IMG/VR virus record: IMGVR_UViG_3300006750_000001
Coordinates: 1-38,781 of that record
Length of the DNA: 38,781 nt
Reading direction: 5' to 3' (one strand)
Source of the DNA: a virus
Every line of letters starts with the position of its first letter. Position 1 is the first letter of the stretch. Position numbers and translations under genes: made by a program. The notes beneath the pieces are model-generated. The model did not search any database. It saw only the letters and a program-made list of their open reading frames with translations, and was not told the DNA's origin. This document shows, piece by piece, positions 31,305 through 38,781 of the stretch.

Positions 31305-31637
31305 ATGTCTAAAGCAAAAGCAAAATCCAAAACTCCCGCCAAGTCGGCTTCTAAGGACACTGGCAAGGTCCAACCGAAGCTCGGTGCAAACATCGGCGCA
31401 GGTGGTAAGTATCCGCTTCCCGACGTTAAAATAGTGCTGGTAAAGCAGCCTCCCAAGGGCATGGGATCCGACCAGCGCAAACACTGGGAGGCGCTGGTAG
31501 CTTGCAAAAAGTCCGCCAAAACTCCCGCCAAGTTCACCGCCGGGTATGTGGCGGAGCACGCGGCATTAGGGAGGCGCACACTGCGCCGGGGCATACGCGC
31601 GGGATGTCTAGTGGGGTGGGGTCCTAACGCCAAGTAA
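31305..31637 (+). CDS. Small Lys/Ala-rich basic protein, probably DNA-binding
   Basis: A 110-residue protein. Residues 1-25 are a histone H1-like run (MSKAKAKSKTPAKSASKD), the middle is short and beta-prone, and residues 75-110 (FTAGYVAEHAALGRRTLRRGIRAGC) look like a helix-turn-helix with many arginines. The TAGGTAAG box and a series of AAGT repeats precede the ATG. It has its own promoter and terminator, so it forms a single-gene unit between the origin region and the late genes. It may be a nucleoid-like protein or late regulator; no known homologue recognised. Confidence 0.7.
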   Translation: MSKAKAKSKTPAKSASKDTGKVQPKLGANIGAGGKYPLPDVKIVLVKQPPKGMGSDQRKHWEALVACKKSAKTPAKFTAGYVAEHAALGRRTLRRGIRAGCLVGWGPNAK

Positions 31638-31655
31638 CGGTCGGCACATCCCGGA

Positions 31656-31683
31656 GCCCCCGCCAACCGGCGGGGGCTTTTTT
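31656..31683 (+). terminator. Rho-independent terminator after the small basic gene
   Basis: GCCCCCGCC, AACC loop and GGCGGGGGC are followed by six T. It is a textbook intrinsic terminator and ends the single-gene unit 31229-31683. The late genes to the right therefore need another promoter. Confidence 0.95.
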
Positions 31684-31684
31684 G

Positions 31685-31783
31685 TGGACAAATCTTATCC
31701 GGTGGATCATGGACAAATTCTATCAGGCCCGGATTTGGTACTAACGCAAAGTCCTGGACAAATTCTATCAGGACCAGATTTGG
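31685..31783. repeat. Direct repeats before the late operon
   Basis: A 29-bp unit starting TGGACAAATTCTATCAGG and ending GATTTGG occurs at 31710-31738 and 31755-31783 with two mismatches. A partial, diverged copy (TGGACAAATCTTATCCGG) lies at 31685. They sit just after a terminator and about 130 bp before the terminase small subunit-like gene. They could be operator, antitermination or packaging (pac) sites. Confidence 0.85.
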
Positions 31784-31825
31784 GCGCATCTCCCGATCCA
31801 GGATCTCACCCCCCGATGAACTCTA

Positions 31826-31849
31826 CCATAGCATTACCAAATGCTATGG
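31826..31849. repeat. Perfect 10-bp hairpin before the late operon
   Basis: CCATAGCATT and AATGCTATGG pair perfectly around an ACCA loop. No T run follows on either strand. It lies between the direct repeats and the likely late promoter and could be a regulator site or an RNA element. Confidence 0.85.
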
Positions 31850-31900
31850 GAAGCCATCCCCATAAAGTCAGAGATGGATGCAATATGAACTACGTTGCTA

Positions 31901-31906
31901 TATACT
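31901..31906 (+). promoter_or_regulatory. Candidate -10 of a late promoter
   Basis: TATACT ends seven bases before the ATG at 31913. No good -35 is visible 17 bp upstream (ATGCAA), so an activator may be needed. If used, transcription would begin at or next to the ATG, giving a leaderless message; the gene has no ribosome binding site. Confidence 0.4.
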
Positions 31907-31912
31907 ACAGTT

Positions 31913-32248
31913 ATGTCAAAAAATCTCCCTGTAATAGAGGTCCTCACATCAGAGGAATACGAAGCGCAGTCGCTAAACACCGAAAACCCGGTGCTGGACA
32001 ACTTGGCAGCGCAAGACAACCCACGACTACCTCGGGAATATAACCGTAGGGTGGTCGCACAGCAGTTCATGGACACATTCCACATCATTGGCGGAGCTCC
32101 TAGAATGGCAGAATGGGCAAATAGTCACCCTACGGAGTACTATCGTCTGTATTCCAAGTTATTTCCGAGTGATGCTAAGGGTGCTATGAGCAGCGGGGAC
32201 GAAAAAGTCATTAAAATGGTCGTACCGATGACGGAGCTAGATAAATGA
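31913..32248 (+). CDS. Terminase small subunit-like protein
   Basis: A 112-residue protein. Residues 45-85 (AQQFMDTFHIIGGAPRMAEWANSHPTEYYRLYSKLFPSD) match a segment common to small terminase-like phage proteins: a helix, IGG, a second helix with Trp-Ala-Asn, and a Tyr-rich end. Small terminase binds the pac site and gives DNA to the large subunit. The large terminase lies 4.6 kb downstream, separated by the lysis genes and a giant gene. No ribosome binding site precedes the ATG; an alternative TTG start at 31895 overlaps the -10. The gene overlaps the lysozyme start by four bases. Confidence 0.65.
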   Translation: MSKNLPVIEVLTSEEYEAQSLNTENPVLDNLAAQDNPRLPREYNRRVVAQQFMDTFHIIGGAPRMAEWANSHPTEYYRLYSKLFPSDAKGAMSSGDEKVIKMVVPMTELDK

Positions 32249-32886
32249 GTCAGCCAAATGAAGAGGGTATCTCCCCCGCATCCCAACTAGCAATGCCGTT
32301 TCTGATGGATTGGGAGTTAGGTGGGGCAGAGGACCGCTTGACAGTAGAGAGACTGGGCGGAGACGATAAGAGTGAGTGGACTGTAGGTGCAGGGCATCTG
32401 GTAGTACCTGATGACAATCTCAAATTAGGTGATATGATCACCAAAGAGAGGCAACGAGACTTGTTCGTGGCGGACGTGAGGAAGGCCGAAGTACAGGCGG
32501 CAAAGGATGCTGGCGAAGCTTGGGACTCCTACAATGATAACGAGAGGGCTGCCGTTATATCGGCCACGTTCAATATCGGTAGCCACGATAAAGGGTGGAA
32601 TGCCACGCGGCATCTCCGCGATGGTAATATCGAAGACTACTTGAATGAGATGTATAATCCCGAGACAAGACGTGGGGTCGTACACAACACTATTGATGGC
32701 GTCAAGTACAGACTCTTGGGTCTGGAACGCCGCCGGTTAGCGGAGCGACTGCTGGCGCAGGGTCAAGACTATCAATCAGCCAGAGAGTACCTACTTGGCG
32801 AACTTGACAAAGTTCAGGTAGATAGCCCTACAAGACGTCAAGCTCTATTAGATGCGATTAAAGAACACGAGGATGCGCTCATATGA
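32245..32886 (+). CDS. Endolysin, GH24 lysozyme family
   Basis: A 213-residue muramidase. Glu24 in DWELGG is the likely acid residue and EWTVGAGH (residues 44-51) gives the conserved Thr and Gly-x-Gly-His. ERQRDLFVADVRKAE and ERAAVISATFNIGS, then GLERRRLAERLL, follow the T4/P22 lysozyme order. The distance from Glu24 to the Thr is longer than in T4 lysozyme. The last 40 residues are an extra charged helix. No signal peptide is seen, so release through the holin encoded next is likely. ATG overlaps the previous stop. Confidence 0.9.
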   Translation: MSQPNEEGISPASQLAMPFLMDWELGGAEDRLTVERLGGDDKSEWTVGAGHLVVPDDNLKLGDMITKERQRDLFVADVRKAEVQAAKDAGEAWDSYNDNERAAVISATFNIGSHDKGWNATRHLRDGNIEDYLNEMYNPETRRGVVHNTIDGVKYRLLGLERRRLAERLLAQGQDYQSAREYLLGELDKVQVDSPTRRQALLDAIKEHEDALI

Positions 32887-33179
32887 TATTTAACATACTC
32901 GGCGGGTTAGCCGGACAGATTATTGGTGTGATTGGCAAAGGCGGAAAGGCGCGGCAGGACATACTCAAAGCAAGAGTAGATTCAATGAAGCGTACATGGG
33001 TAGACGAGATGTTGTTCCTTTACTGGTTCAGTCCGTCGATCGTTGCGTGGTGGGACACTGAGAAGTCTACCGCCATGATTGACGCTATGTCCAGTAACAA
33101 GGAGTTCTTCGCTATTCAGGTAGCGATCACGTGTGCAGTGTTCGGTCTAAACAAGCTGAACGGAAAAGTGAGTAAATAG
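32883..33179 (+). CDS. Holin
   Basis: A 98-residue membrane protein with an amphipathic Gly-rich N-terminus (IFNILGGLAGQIIGVIG), a hydrophobic stretch at about 43-57 (LFLYWFSPSIVAWW) and another at 76-90 (FAIQVAITCAVFGL), then a basic end. It lies directly between the lysozyme and a TM/coiled-coil protein, overlapping the lysozyme stop by four bases, and so fits a holin that times lysis. Confidence 0.75.
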   Translation: MIFNILGGLAGQIIGVIGKGGKARQDILKARVDSMKRTWVDEMLFLYWFSPSIVAWWDTEKSTAMIDAMSSNKEFFAIQVAITCAVFGLNKLNGKVSK

Positions 33180-33181
33180 TG

Positions 33182-33466
33182 ATGCCAACAGATATTTCTA
33201 ACAGGTTCTTGAGTGTGGAGATAATAATCCCGTTTATTATACTCGCTGTAGGGGGACTGATAAGCTACGGCAGTCTGTCCTCTGACGTTGAGCATAAGGC
33301 GGGGAAACTGCAGGTGGAGGTCATCCAAACGCAGTTAGATAACATAGCGTCTGATGTTTCCGAGAATAAGGAGGCAATAGACGACACTAACGACACAGTG
33401 GACCGTAACCACGACATTCTAATACGGCTTGAAACGTTACTCATGAGCGAGGATGAGTCGCGGTGA
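33182..33466 (+). CDS. Membrane-anchored coiled-coil protein, possible i-spanin
   Basis: A 94-residue protein. The ATG at 33182 is preferred to the overlapping GTG at 33179. A short cytoplasmic start is followed by one transmembrane segment (residues about 13-30, VEIIIPFIILAVGGLIS) and a long acidic coiled coil (QVEVIQTQLDNIASDVSENKE). This type II topology and the site after the holin resemble inner-membrane spanins (Rz-like). No lipoprotein partner (Rz1 with a lipobox) was found in or beside it, so the role is not certain. Confidence 0.6.
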   Translation: MPTDISNRFLSVEIIIPFIILAVGGLISYGSLSSDVEHKAGKLQVEVIQTQLDNIASDVSENKEAIDDTNDTVDRNHDILIRLETLLMSEDESR

Positions 33467-36400
33467 GTGATGAGAACACTATAGGACCAATCCCCAGGAA
33501 CAAGACGTTAGGATGGGCTGCGGACATAGTGAAGCAGCTCAGAGAGTACGGCAATCGCGCCGGGTTTGAGAACTACAGTCCTCAGTTCTTTACGAGGGGC
33601 GAGCCCGGTCTCGGGTGGTTATTGGCTGGTGAAGCGCCCGAGGTCTTAGACGACGCGTCGTATGGGTTCCCTCCGTACTCCGGTACAGGCGAGACTTTTG
33701 CCCTAGACCCTGAGGCCGTAGACGTGGCAGCACTGCCTACGTTCGGCGCGCTAGGGGGCGCGAAATTAGCTGGTCAGCTCACAGCTCAGGGGTTGCGTCG
33801 TGCAGGTCTGCGTAGTACAATGAACACTATGCCAAAGCACCCAAAGACATCATCTTCTGACACAAAGGGTGGAGTGACGCGACGTGATGTGATGAAAGGT
33901 GGAGCTGGAGCAGTGACTGCCACTACGATGCCTAAGCTTCTTAGAGTATTAGGTGATGATGTAGGGGTCAGCTTGGCTTCAACCCCACCACCTGACGCTG
34001 TTTCTTCTGCTGTGAAGCACTTTATTTCCGCCGAGGGGTTCATGGGTGAGGCCTTTCCTATCACTACAAGGGACATTGTAGCGAAGGGAGCAAAGGACGT
34101 CGCATTCCCCAATCTACTGAGGTACTACAATACTCTTGATTGGTCTAAACGTCGCACACTAAAAGACCCAGACACGACGCTACCGAATGGTCAGGTCATC
34201 CCCGGTGAAGCCAGAGGAACTAGCGACAAATACTTCTTTGAACAGGGTGGAGACTTCAATAGAGACATGGGCATTCCTTCTGATAAGGAATACCATCGTG
34301 CGTACAAGAAGGCTACAGAGCAGTTTGAAACTGATGGTGTACCGAATAAAAAGTTCAAGTATCCAGAAGAACACGCAAAATTCAACAACGTCGACCATGT
34401 TCTTGCTGATCTTACAGACAAAGAAATAGGTGATTGGATATTGTCAGGGAACCCACCCCAGAAACTTATAGACGAAGATATGGTGAAATATGTTAATTAT
34501 GACGACTTGACTGCCAGAATTGACGCTATAGAAGAAGTGTCTTTTGAGCATATGAACGATGTCTTCGAGTACACAGACGCGCACCCCTTAATTAAGCAAG
34601 AAGTAGCTGGTAGAGAGTATAGGCAAAAATTGAGTTCCCACGACTTTATGCGAAATAGGCTTGACACTGAAGTTTTAGATCCTGATGTTAGGAAGAGTTT
34701 ACTGCAACAACTAGAAAAAAATGACAAAGCAATGCACAAACTGTATTCGGAACATGGTGAGAAACTAAATTGGGAAAGCCCTAGAAGTACGTACAAAGAT
34801 GTGACCAAAACATCTTCACTTAAACCAGCCGCTGGCGGAGCCGCTGTAGGGTCTATAGTTAAAATGGGTTCTACAGATGTACTTAAGAATCCGAAAACAA
34901 AAGAAGAAATGCGCCGGTACATCAGTATACTTCGTGAAGACCACCCTGATGAAGTAGGATTACGAACTGTAAAAGTAGGTGATGACGAGTATTTCTGGCC
35001 CGCTGGCGATATGTGGCATGAGGGGGTTGTAGATAAGCTAGGTCTACAGGATAATTACGAAGGTGGGTTTTTACCTCTATCTAAGGCAGATAGGTTGAGG
35101 GGTTACGGGTGGGATGATTGGATGCCTATGCACGAACTTACCCCACAGGAACAAGCGTGGGTTAGGGATGACTTAGATATGTACGAGCCTGAAACTTTAC
35201 TACCACCTCGAGCTATGGATGATTATCCAGCATTTAAGGCTGAATTAGACGCTAGGTGGAAACGTGGAGAAATATCTTCAGAACAGTATACGGCGCTATT
35301 AAGAGAACTAAAAGAGCAACATGACATCGATGACGTCGGCGGAACGGTTGCTGATAAACTAAGGGATTCTAATGTAGAAGAACTACGTCCACATAAAGAT
35401 CCTGATGAATTTGAAAGCGGGTTAGAGTATTTAACGTACGAAGATCAAGCTGGTCGTCTTAGGTCGTGGACGCCAGACGACGGTCCGTGGGCTGGTGACT
35501 GGAGTTATCTAACCTACGAAGGTGAGACTGATATATTTAACCGTCCAAAATGGAACTATTCTGACGAAGTGGTAGACCACTTTGAACGTAATGTTGTAGA
35601 CGACTTAGTGTTTGGTTTTGAGACGCCGGATGAAGTTTTACGTATTGATTACGGGGCTTTTCCAGACGATGGTGGACAGGGGGCTGTTGAAACTATCATA
35701 AGACTTGGTGATTTACCTGAGAATCAAGTTAGAATGTTGCGTTCACTAGAAAACGACCCATTTTGGCAAAAGATGGTGAAAGAATACGTAGAACTAGAAC
35801 GTTCAGAACGTGGTACGATGAGACCGCGTCTTACAGAGTATCTAAAGAAACAAGCCGCTGGCGGAGCCGCTGGCGGTACGCCGGAAAATATGACGCGGCG
35901 TGACGCACTCAAAGGTCTTGGTCTGGGGACTATGGCGGCAACGGCTCCACTGACGGTAGCGAAGATGCTGCGCAAGGGGGCGGACGACGTTCTGCCTAAA
36001 GTCGCCGTTAATACTGCGGCTAGAGTTGCAGGTCCAGCTCCTGCTGTAATAGATAATGTCATTGAATCTTACGTCACTAATGCGACATCTAATCAGTATA
36101 TGTTGGGGGCTGATTCTGTCGCTAGAATAGTAAAAGGTCTTAAAGGTGAAAAAATACCAGATTTAGAAGATTACTTAGGTAAATTAGATTGGGATAATGC
36201 TGTTCCGGGTAATGAGGAAATTTTCTTCACTGATGGGCAAATGTTTGAAACTGTTGAAGGGCGCGCGAGATTAGGGATACCACCGAAAGCGGATGACACA
36301 TGGACGAGCGGTGGGCGTTGGAAATCATGGGAGAGACACCCTAAAACAGAAGAAATGGACGCAATAATAGATGCTTTATCTGATGAAGAAATGGGTAACT

Positions 36401-36879
36401 GGATTTTGTCTGGTAAGCCACCGAAGAGTGTAGCTGACACTAACGCTATGGAGTACATAGATGGTGAATCGTTTACGGTTAGAATTGACGCCATAGAACC
36501 TGTATCGGTTGAACACATAAACGATATGTCTGAGATGATAAGCAAATCAGACGCGTTCAAAACAGAACTTCGCCGCGAATATATAGGCAAGAATCGCGAT
36601 CCTGAACATTTTTTAGATATGTTAGACCAAGCGTATCAAGTAGGTCCTGATGAAGTGAATAGAGTTTTAGCAGGCAACACTGTCAAAAGTTTAGACGTAG
36701 ACCCTTATGACGAAACTACGCTACGATATATTCGTGCGATGAATGAAGAACAAAGGGGTAGAATATTTTCTCACTATGATGATTTACGTGAAAAGTTAAG
36801 AGGTGTATCTGGAAAAGAAGATGAGTACGAACAAGCGACTGATTTATTCAATTGGATAGCAGGTGAGATGGGGATGTGA
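33463..36879 (+). CDS. Giant duplicated protein, possible polyvalent/ejected protein
   Basis: A 1138-residue protein, the largest of the genome, GTG start, unknown function. It contains two related modules. Each begins with a twin-arginine-like segment (TRRDVMKGGAGAV with Arg140-Arg141; TRRDALKGLGLG with Arg812-Arg813), continues to a KLDW/TLDW element, and later has DKEIGDWILSGNPP / DEEMGNWILSGKPP and ARIDAIEEVSFEHMND / VRIDAIEPVSVEHIND (about residues 310-370 and 965-1025). A distinct 400-residue centre is rich in Trp, Asp and Tyr. The first 100 residues have the disordered-plus-Gly/Ala-rich character of ejected proteins. It lies between lysis genes and terminase, where accessory genes are often placed. 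Delivery with the DNA into the host is the best guess. Confidence 0.8.
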   Translation: MSDENTIGPIPRNKTLGWAADIVKQLREYGNRAGFENYSPQFFTRGEPGLGWLLAGEAPEVLDDASYGFPPYSGTGETFALDPEAVDVAALPTFGALGGAKLAGQLTAQGLRRAGLRSTMNTMPKHPKTSSSDTKGGVTRRDVMKGGAGAVTATTMPKLLRVLGDDVGVSLASTPPPDAVSSAVKHFISAEGFMGEAFPITTRDIVAKGAKDVAFPNLLRYYNTLDWSKRRTLKDPDTTLPNGQVIPGEARGTSDKYFFEQGGDFNRDMGIPSDKEYHRAYKKATEQFETDGVPNKKFKYPEEHAKFNNVDHVLADLTDKEIGDWILSGNPPQKLIDEDMVKYVNYDDLTARIDAIEEVSFEHMNDVFEYTDAHPLIKQEVAGREYRQKLSSHDFMRNRLDTEVLDPDVRKSLLQQLEKNDKAMHKLYSEHGEKLNWESPRSTYKDVTKTSSLKPAAGGAAVGSIVKMGSTDVLKNPKTKEEMRRYISILREDHPDEVGLRTVKVGDDEYFWPAGDMWHEGVVDKLGLQDNYEGGFLPLSKADRLRGYGWDDWMPMHELTPQEQAWVRDDLDMYEPETLLPPRAMDDYPAFKAELDARWKRGEISSEQYTALLRELKEQHDIDDVGGTVADKLRDSNVEELRPHKDPDEFESGLEYLTYEDQAGRLRSWTPDDGPWAGDWSYLTYEGETDIFNRPKWNYSDEVVDHFERNVVDDLVFGFETPDEVLRIDYGAFPDDGGQGAVETIIRLGDLPENQVRMLRSLENDPFWQKMVKEYVELERSERGTMRPRLTEYLKKQAAGGAAGGTPENMTRRDALKGLGLGTMAATAPLTVAKMLRKGADDVLPKVAVNTAARVAGPAPAVIDNVIESYVTNATSNQYMLGADSVARIVKGLKGEKIPDLEDYLGKLDWDNAVPGNEEIFFTDGQMFETVEGRARLGIPPKADDTWTSGGRWKSWERHPKTEEMDAIIDALSDEEMGNWILSGKPPKSVADTNAMEYIDGESFTVRIDAIEPVSVEHINDMSEMISKSDAFKTELRREYIGKNRDPEHFLDMLDQAYQVGPDEVNRVLAGNTVKSLDVDPYDETTLRYIRAMNEEQRGRIFSHYDDLREKLRGVSGKEDEYEQATDLFNWIAGEMGM
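34828..34846 (+). repeat. 19-bp repeat in the giant gene, copy 1
   Basis: GCCGCTGGCGGAGCCGCTG, encoding part of an Ala-Ala-Gly-Gly-Ala-Ala linker, is identical to 35854-35872. Both lie at module borders of the giant protein, the second just before the second twin-arginine-like segment. Confidence 0.9.
35854..35872 (+). repeat. 19-bp repeat in the giant gene, copy 2
   Basis: Exact second copy of the 34828-34846 repeat in the same reading frame. Such identical linker DNA within a diverged duplication suggests recombination at the linkers. Confidence 0.9.
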
Positions 36880-38207
36880 CAAATGAAGTAACTTTTGACT
36901 ATGAGCCGCGACCGCAGTTCATACCGCTACACCAGAGGGACCAAAGATGGGGACTTACCGTAGCCCACCGCCGAGCCGGGAAAACTGTGGCTTGTGTGAA
37001 CGACTTGATTGCTCGTGCTGTTTACTCAAAGAAGAAAAACCCACGATACGCTTATATCGCGCCGTACTACCGACAAGCAAAGGACGTCGCATGGGGTTAT
37101 CTAAAAGAATATGCCGACCCCATAGCGTCAAAAGTACGTGAAGCCGCACTACGTGTCGAAATTGGACTCAATAACTCGTGGATTACGTTGTACGGGGCGG
37201 ATAATCCTGACGCTATGCGTGGTCTTTATTTTGACGGTGTTATTATTGACGAGATTGCTGATTGCCGCCCTAATCTCTGGGCTGAGATCATTTTACCGAC
37301 GTTAGCTGACCGTAAAGGATGGGCGTTCTTCATCGGTACGCCGAAAGGTAAGAATCACTTCTACGATTTCTACCAGCAGTCGCTGCAAGATGATAACTGG
37401 TTTTCAATGATGTTGAAGGCTAGTGAGACAGGTATATTAGACGAAGACGAACTAGCAGCGATGCGGTTGCAGATGACAGAAGACCAGTTCGCTCAAGAGT
37501 TTGAGTGTAGCTTTGAAGCTGCCGTCTTGGGTACGTATTACGCGTCTACATTAAGTAAAATAGAAAGTGACGGGCAGATAACTCGTGTCCCTCACGACCC
37601 TGAGTTCCCGGTACAGGTGTCCAGTGACTTAGGCTATACAGACTCTAGTTCATACTGGTTCTGGCAGGACAAGCCAGATGGTATCGCAATTATAGACTAC
37701 GAAGAAGCACATTCACAGCCGTTGTCGTACTACTTTAATATGCTCAACACGAAGCCCTATAAGTACGACACTATTTGGCTCCCACACGATGCTAGGGCTA
37801 AAAGTCTCCAAACGGGCAGATCAACCGTGGAACAGTTCTTATCTGAGGAGTTTCCTGTACGGGTTGCTCCCAAACTAGGTATTCAGCACGGAATAGACGC
37901 TGCTCGTTTGGTCCTCCCTTATTGTTGGTTTGATAAGGAGTTCACACGTGATGGGTATGAAGCGCTCAGGGCGTATCGTAGAGCGTACGACGAGAAGCGC
38001 AAATCGTTTGGGACTAAACCGATGCATGACTGGGCGTCCCACGGTTCTGACGCATTCCGCATTATGGCTCTAGTATGTAAAGACAGAATTATTAAAGCAC
38101 CAAAGAAATCTGAGGACAAAATATTCCGACCTAAAGGATTCTGTCTTGAAGACTTGTACACTGACCAAAACGCTGGTAAAATAGCGATTAGTCGGATGAG
38201 GATATAG
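36876..38207 (+). CDS. terL: Terminase large subunit
   Basis: A 443-residue packaging motor. The ATPase half has the Walker A-like AHRRAGKT (30-37), Walker B GVIIDEIAD (Asp125, Glu126) and the coupling motif IGTPKG. The nuclease half has SSDLGYTDSS, TIWLPHDAR and WASHGSDAFR, with the acidic residues of the RNase H-like fold. The start is GTG at 36876, overlapping the giant gene by four bases, with GGTGAG upstream. One base separates it from the portal gene. It translocates DNA into the procapsid and cuts it, probably by a headful mechanism given the circular genome map. Confidence 0.95.
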   Translation: MTNEVTFDYEPRPQFIPLHQRDQRWGLTVAHRRAGKTVACVNDLIARAVYSKKKNPRYAYIAPYYRQAKDVAWGYLKEYADPIASKVREAALRVEIGLNNSWITLYGADNPDAMRGLYFDGVIIDEIADCRPNLWAEIILPTLADRKGWAFFIGTPKGKNHFYDFYQQSLQDDNWFSMMLKASETGILDEDELAAMRLQMTEDQFAQEFECSFEAAVLGTYYASTLSKIESDGQITRVPHDPEFPVQVSSDLGYTDSSSYWFWQDKPDGIAIIDYEEAHSQPLSYYFNMLNTKPYKYDTIWLPHDARAKSLQTGRSTVEQFLSEEFPVRVAPKLGIQHGIDAARLVLPYCWFDKEFTRDGYEALRAYRRAYDEKRKSFGTKPMHDWASHGSDAFRIMALVCKDRIIKAPKKSEDKIFRPKGFCLEDLYTDQNAGKIAISRMRI

Positions 38208-38208
38208 C

Positions 38209-38781
38209 ATGGCTCACAGTGGTAGTATTCAGTCTAGCGAAGACTATAAAGACACGCCAAGCGACCAGTACAAGAGATGGTCGCTAGAACTAAGCACATC
38301 ACAGGATAATCTACGAGAATACCATAAGTCGGCCAATAAAGTCGTAAAACGGTTCTTGGATGATCGGGACACTAAAGGAACGGAATTCTTTCGTCTAAAC
38401 TTGTTCCACTCTAGCGTTACGACCCTGCGGTCTATGTTATTTGGCAAGACTCCTAGAATTGATGTGTCACGTAGATACGCCGATGCGAACGACGACGTAG
38501 CTCGTGTTTCTGCTGTGATCTTGCAGCGGCTACTGAACAACGACGTAGAAGAGCAAGGTGACGCGTTTAACTGCGTCCTGCGTCAGTCTTTAGATGACAG
38601 GTTAATCCCTGGACTGGGTTTGGCTAGAGTTCGGTACGAACTTCAGACTGAGACAGAAGAAATTGATCCTATGTTGGATGCTGATGGGTTTATCTTAGCT
38701 GAAGGGTACGAGCAAGAAGTTGTAACCCATGAAGAAGCTGTTGTAGACTACGTACACTGGCGAGACGTACTCTTTCCGTAC
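38209..38781 (+). CDS. Portal protein, N-terminal part (continues at position 1)
   Basis: The ATG at 38209 has GAGGA seven bases upstream and lies one base after the terminase stop. It encodes MAHSGSIQSSEDY and the first 191 codons, the last 41 of which repeat the start of the window. Base 38671 is in the same frame as base 13, so the protein continues without break into 1-1632. The N-terminal part contains helical KANKVVKRFL-type and LRSMLFGKTPRIDVS regions common in podovirus portals. Confidence 0.85.
   Translation, partial: MAHSGSIQSSEDYKDTPSDQYKRWSLELSTSQDNLREYHKSANKVVKRFLDDRDTKGTEFFRLNLFHSSVTTLRSMLFGKTPRIDVSRRYADANDDVARVSAVILQRLLNNDVEEQGDAFNCVLRQSLDDRLIPGLGLARVRYELQTETEEIDPMLDADGFILAEGYEQEVVTHEEAVVDYVHWRDVLFPY
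38659..38781. repeat. Right copy of 123-bp terminal direct repeat
   Basis: Identical to 1-123. It shows that the contig closes on itself; the unique genome is 38,658 bp. Confidence 0.97.

Noticed and set aside
31205-31789. Open frame of 194 codons on the - strand over the small basic gene
   Set aside because: It runs opposite a gene with clear promoter, ribosome binding site and terminator, and crosses the terminator hairpin and direct repeats.
31684-32043. Open frame of 119 codons covering the 29-bp repeats
   Set aside because: Its repeats explain the apparent protein repeats, it has no start signal, and it overlaps the terminase small subunit-like gene in another frame.
33880-33920. Functional Tat signal peptide in the giant protein
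   Set aside because: The twin-arginine motif begins at residue 140 and again at 812, not at the N-terminus, so ordinary Tat export is unlikely; reported instead as a repeated motif.

Overview
The window is one complete, circularly closing genome of a short-tailed (podovirus-like) tailed phage. The first 123 bases recur exactly at the end (1-123 = 38659-38781). Joining the ends restores one uninterrupted portal gene (about 693 codons), so the unique circle is about 38,658 bp and the window simply opens inside portal. No long-tail gene (tape measure, tube, sheath), integrase, repressor, tRNA or phage RNA polymerase was seen. Strong AGGAG-type ribosome binding sites, a GH24 lysozyme with holin and a spanin-like protein, and sigma70-like promoters suggest a virulent phage of a Gram-negative bacterium that uses host RNA polymerase. 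The host cannot be named from the sequence.

Layout. Late genes run on the + strand: an isolated gene for a small basic protein (31305-31637) with its own promoter and terminator; terminase small subunit-like protein, lysozyme, holin and a spanin-like protein (31913-33466); a 1138-residue protein with an internal duplication (33463-36879); large terminase (36876-38207); portal (38209 through the junction to 1632); scaffold, major capsid and small head proteins (1598-4387); two beta-sandwich/lectin-like proteins (4445-6298); tail adaptor and gp10-like nozzle (6313-9271); a GNAT acetyltransferase; three or four internal/ejection proteins (9680-14330); a tail fibre with a C1q-like tip (14327-15412); and two small genes. 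Early and replication genes run on the - strand from 28434 down to 15833. They comprise a cluster of small early proteins, a DUF932 protein, a Cys-cluster protein, a family A DNA polymerase, a Cas4/RecB-like nuclease, a VRR-NUC nuclease, an SNF2-type helicase and a nucleotide/DNA-modification block. A TOPRIM plus VirE-type primase-helicase (28706-30715, +) stands alone, divergent from the early genes.

Most notable system. The - strand block 19738-16066 encodes a P-loop kinase, a protein of the aGPT-PPlase / 5-hmdU DNA kinase helical family, a thymidylate synthase homologue, a YfbR-like HD nucleotidase and a DUF3310 (T7 gp1.7-like) protein. Together these look like a compact thymidine hypermodification pathway: dUMP to 5-hydroxymethyl-dUMP, removal of competing dTMP, incorporation by the polymerase, then phospho-activation and substitution of 5-hmdU in DNA. 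The GNAT gene at 9252 is a possible but unproven tailoring enzyme.

Second, the end of the primase gene and the A+T-rich region after it (30582-30897) carry about ten copies of an AGCGA-type motif. Several are spaced by 10-11 bp and others form inverted repeats, which is a good candidate replication origin. The stretch 30716-31912 also holds palindromes, a well-formed promoter, a terminator and 29-bp direct repeats, so it is the main regulatory region of the genome.
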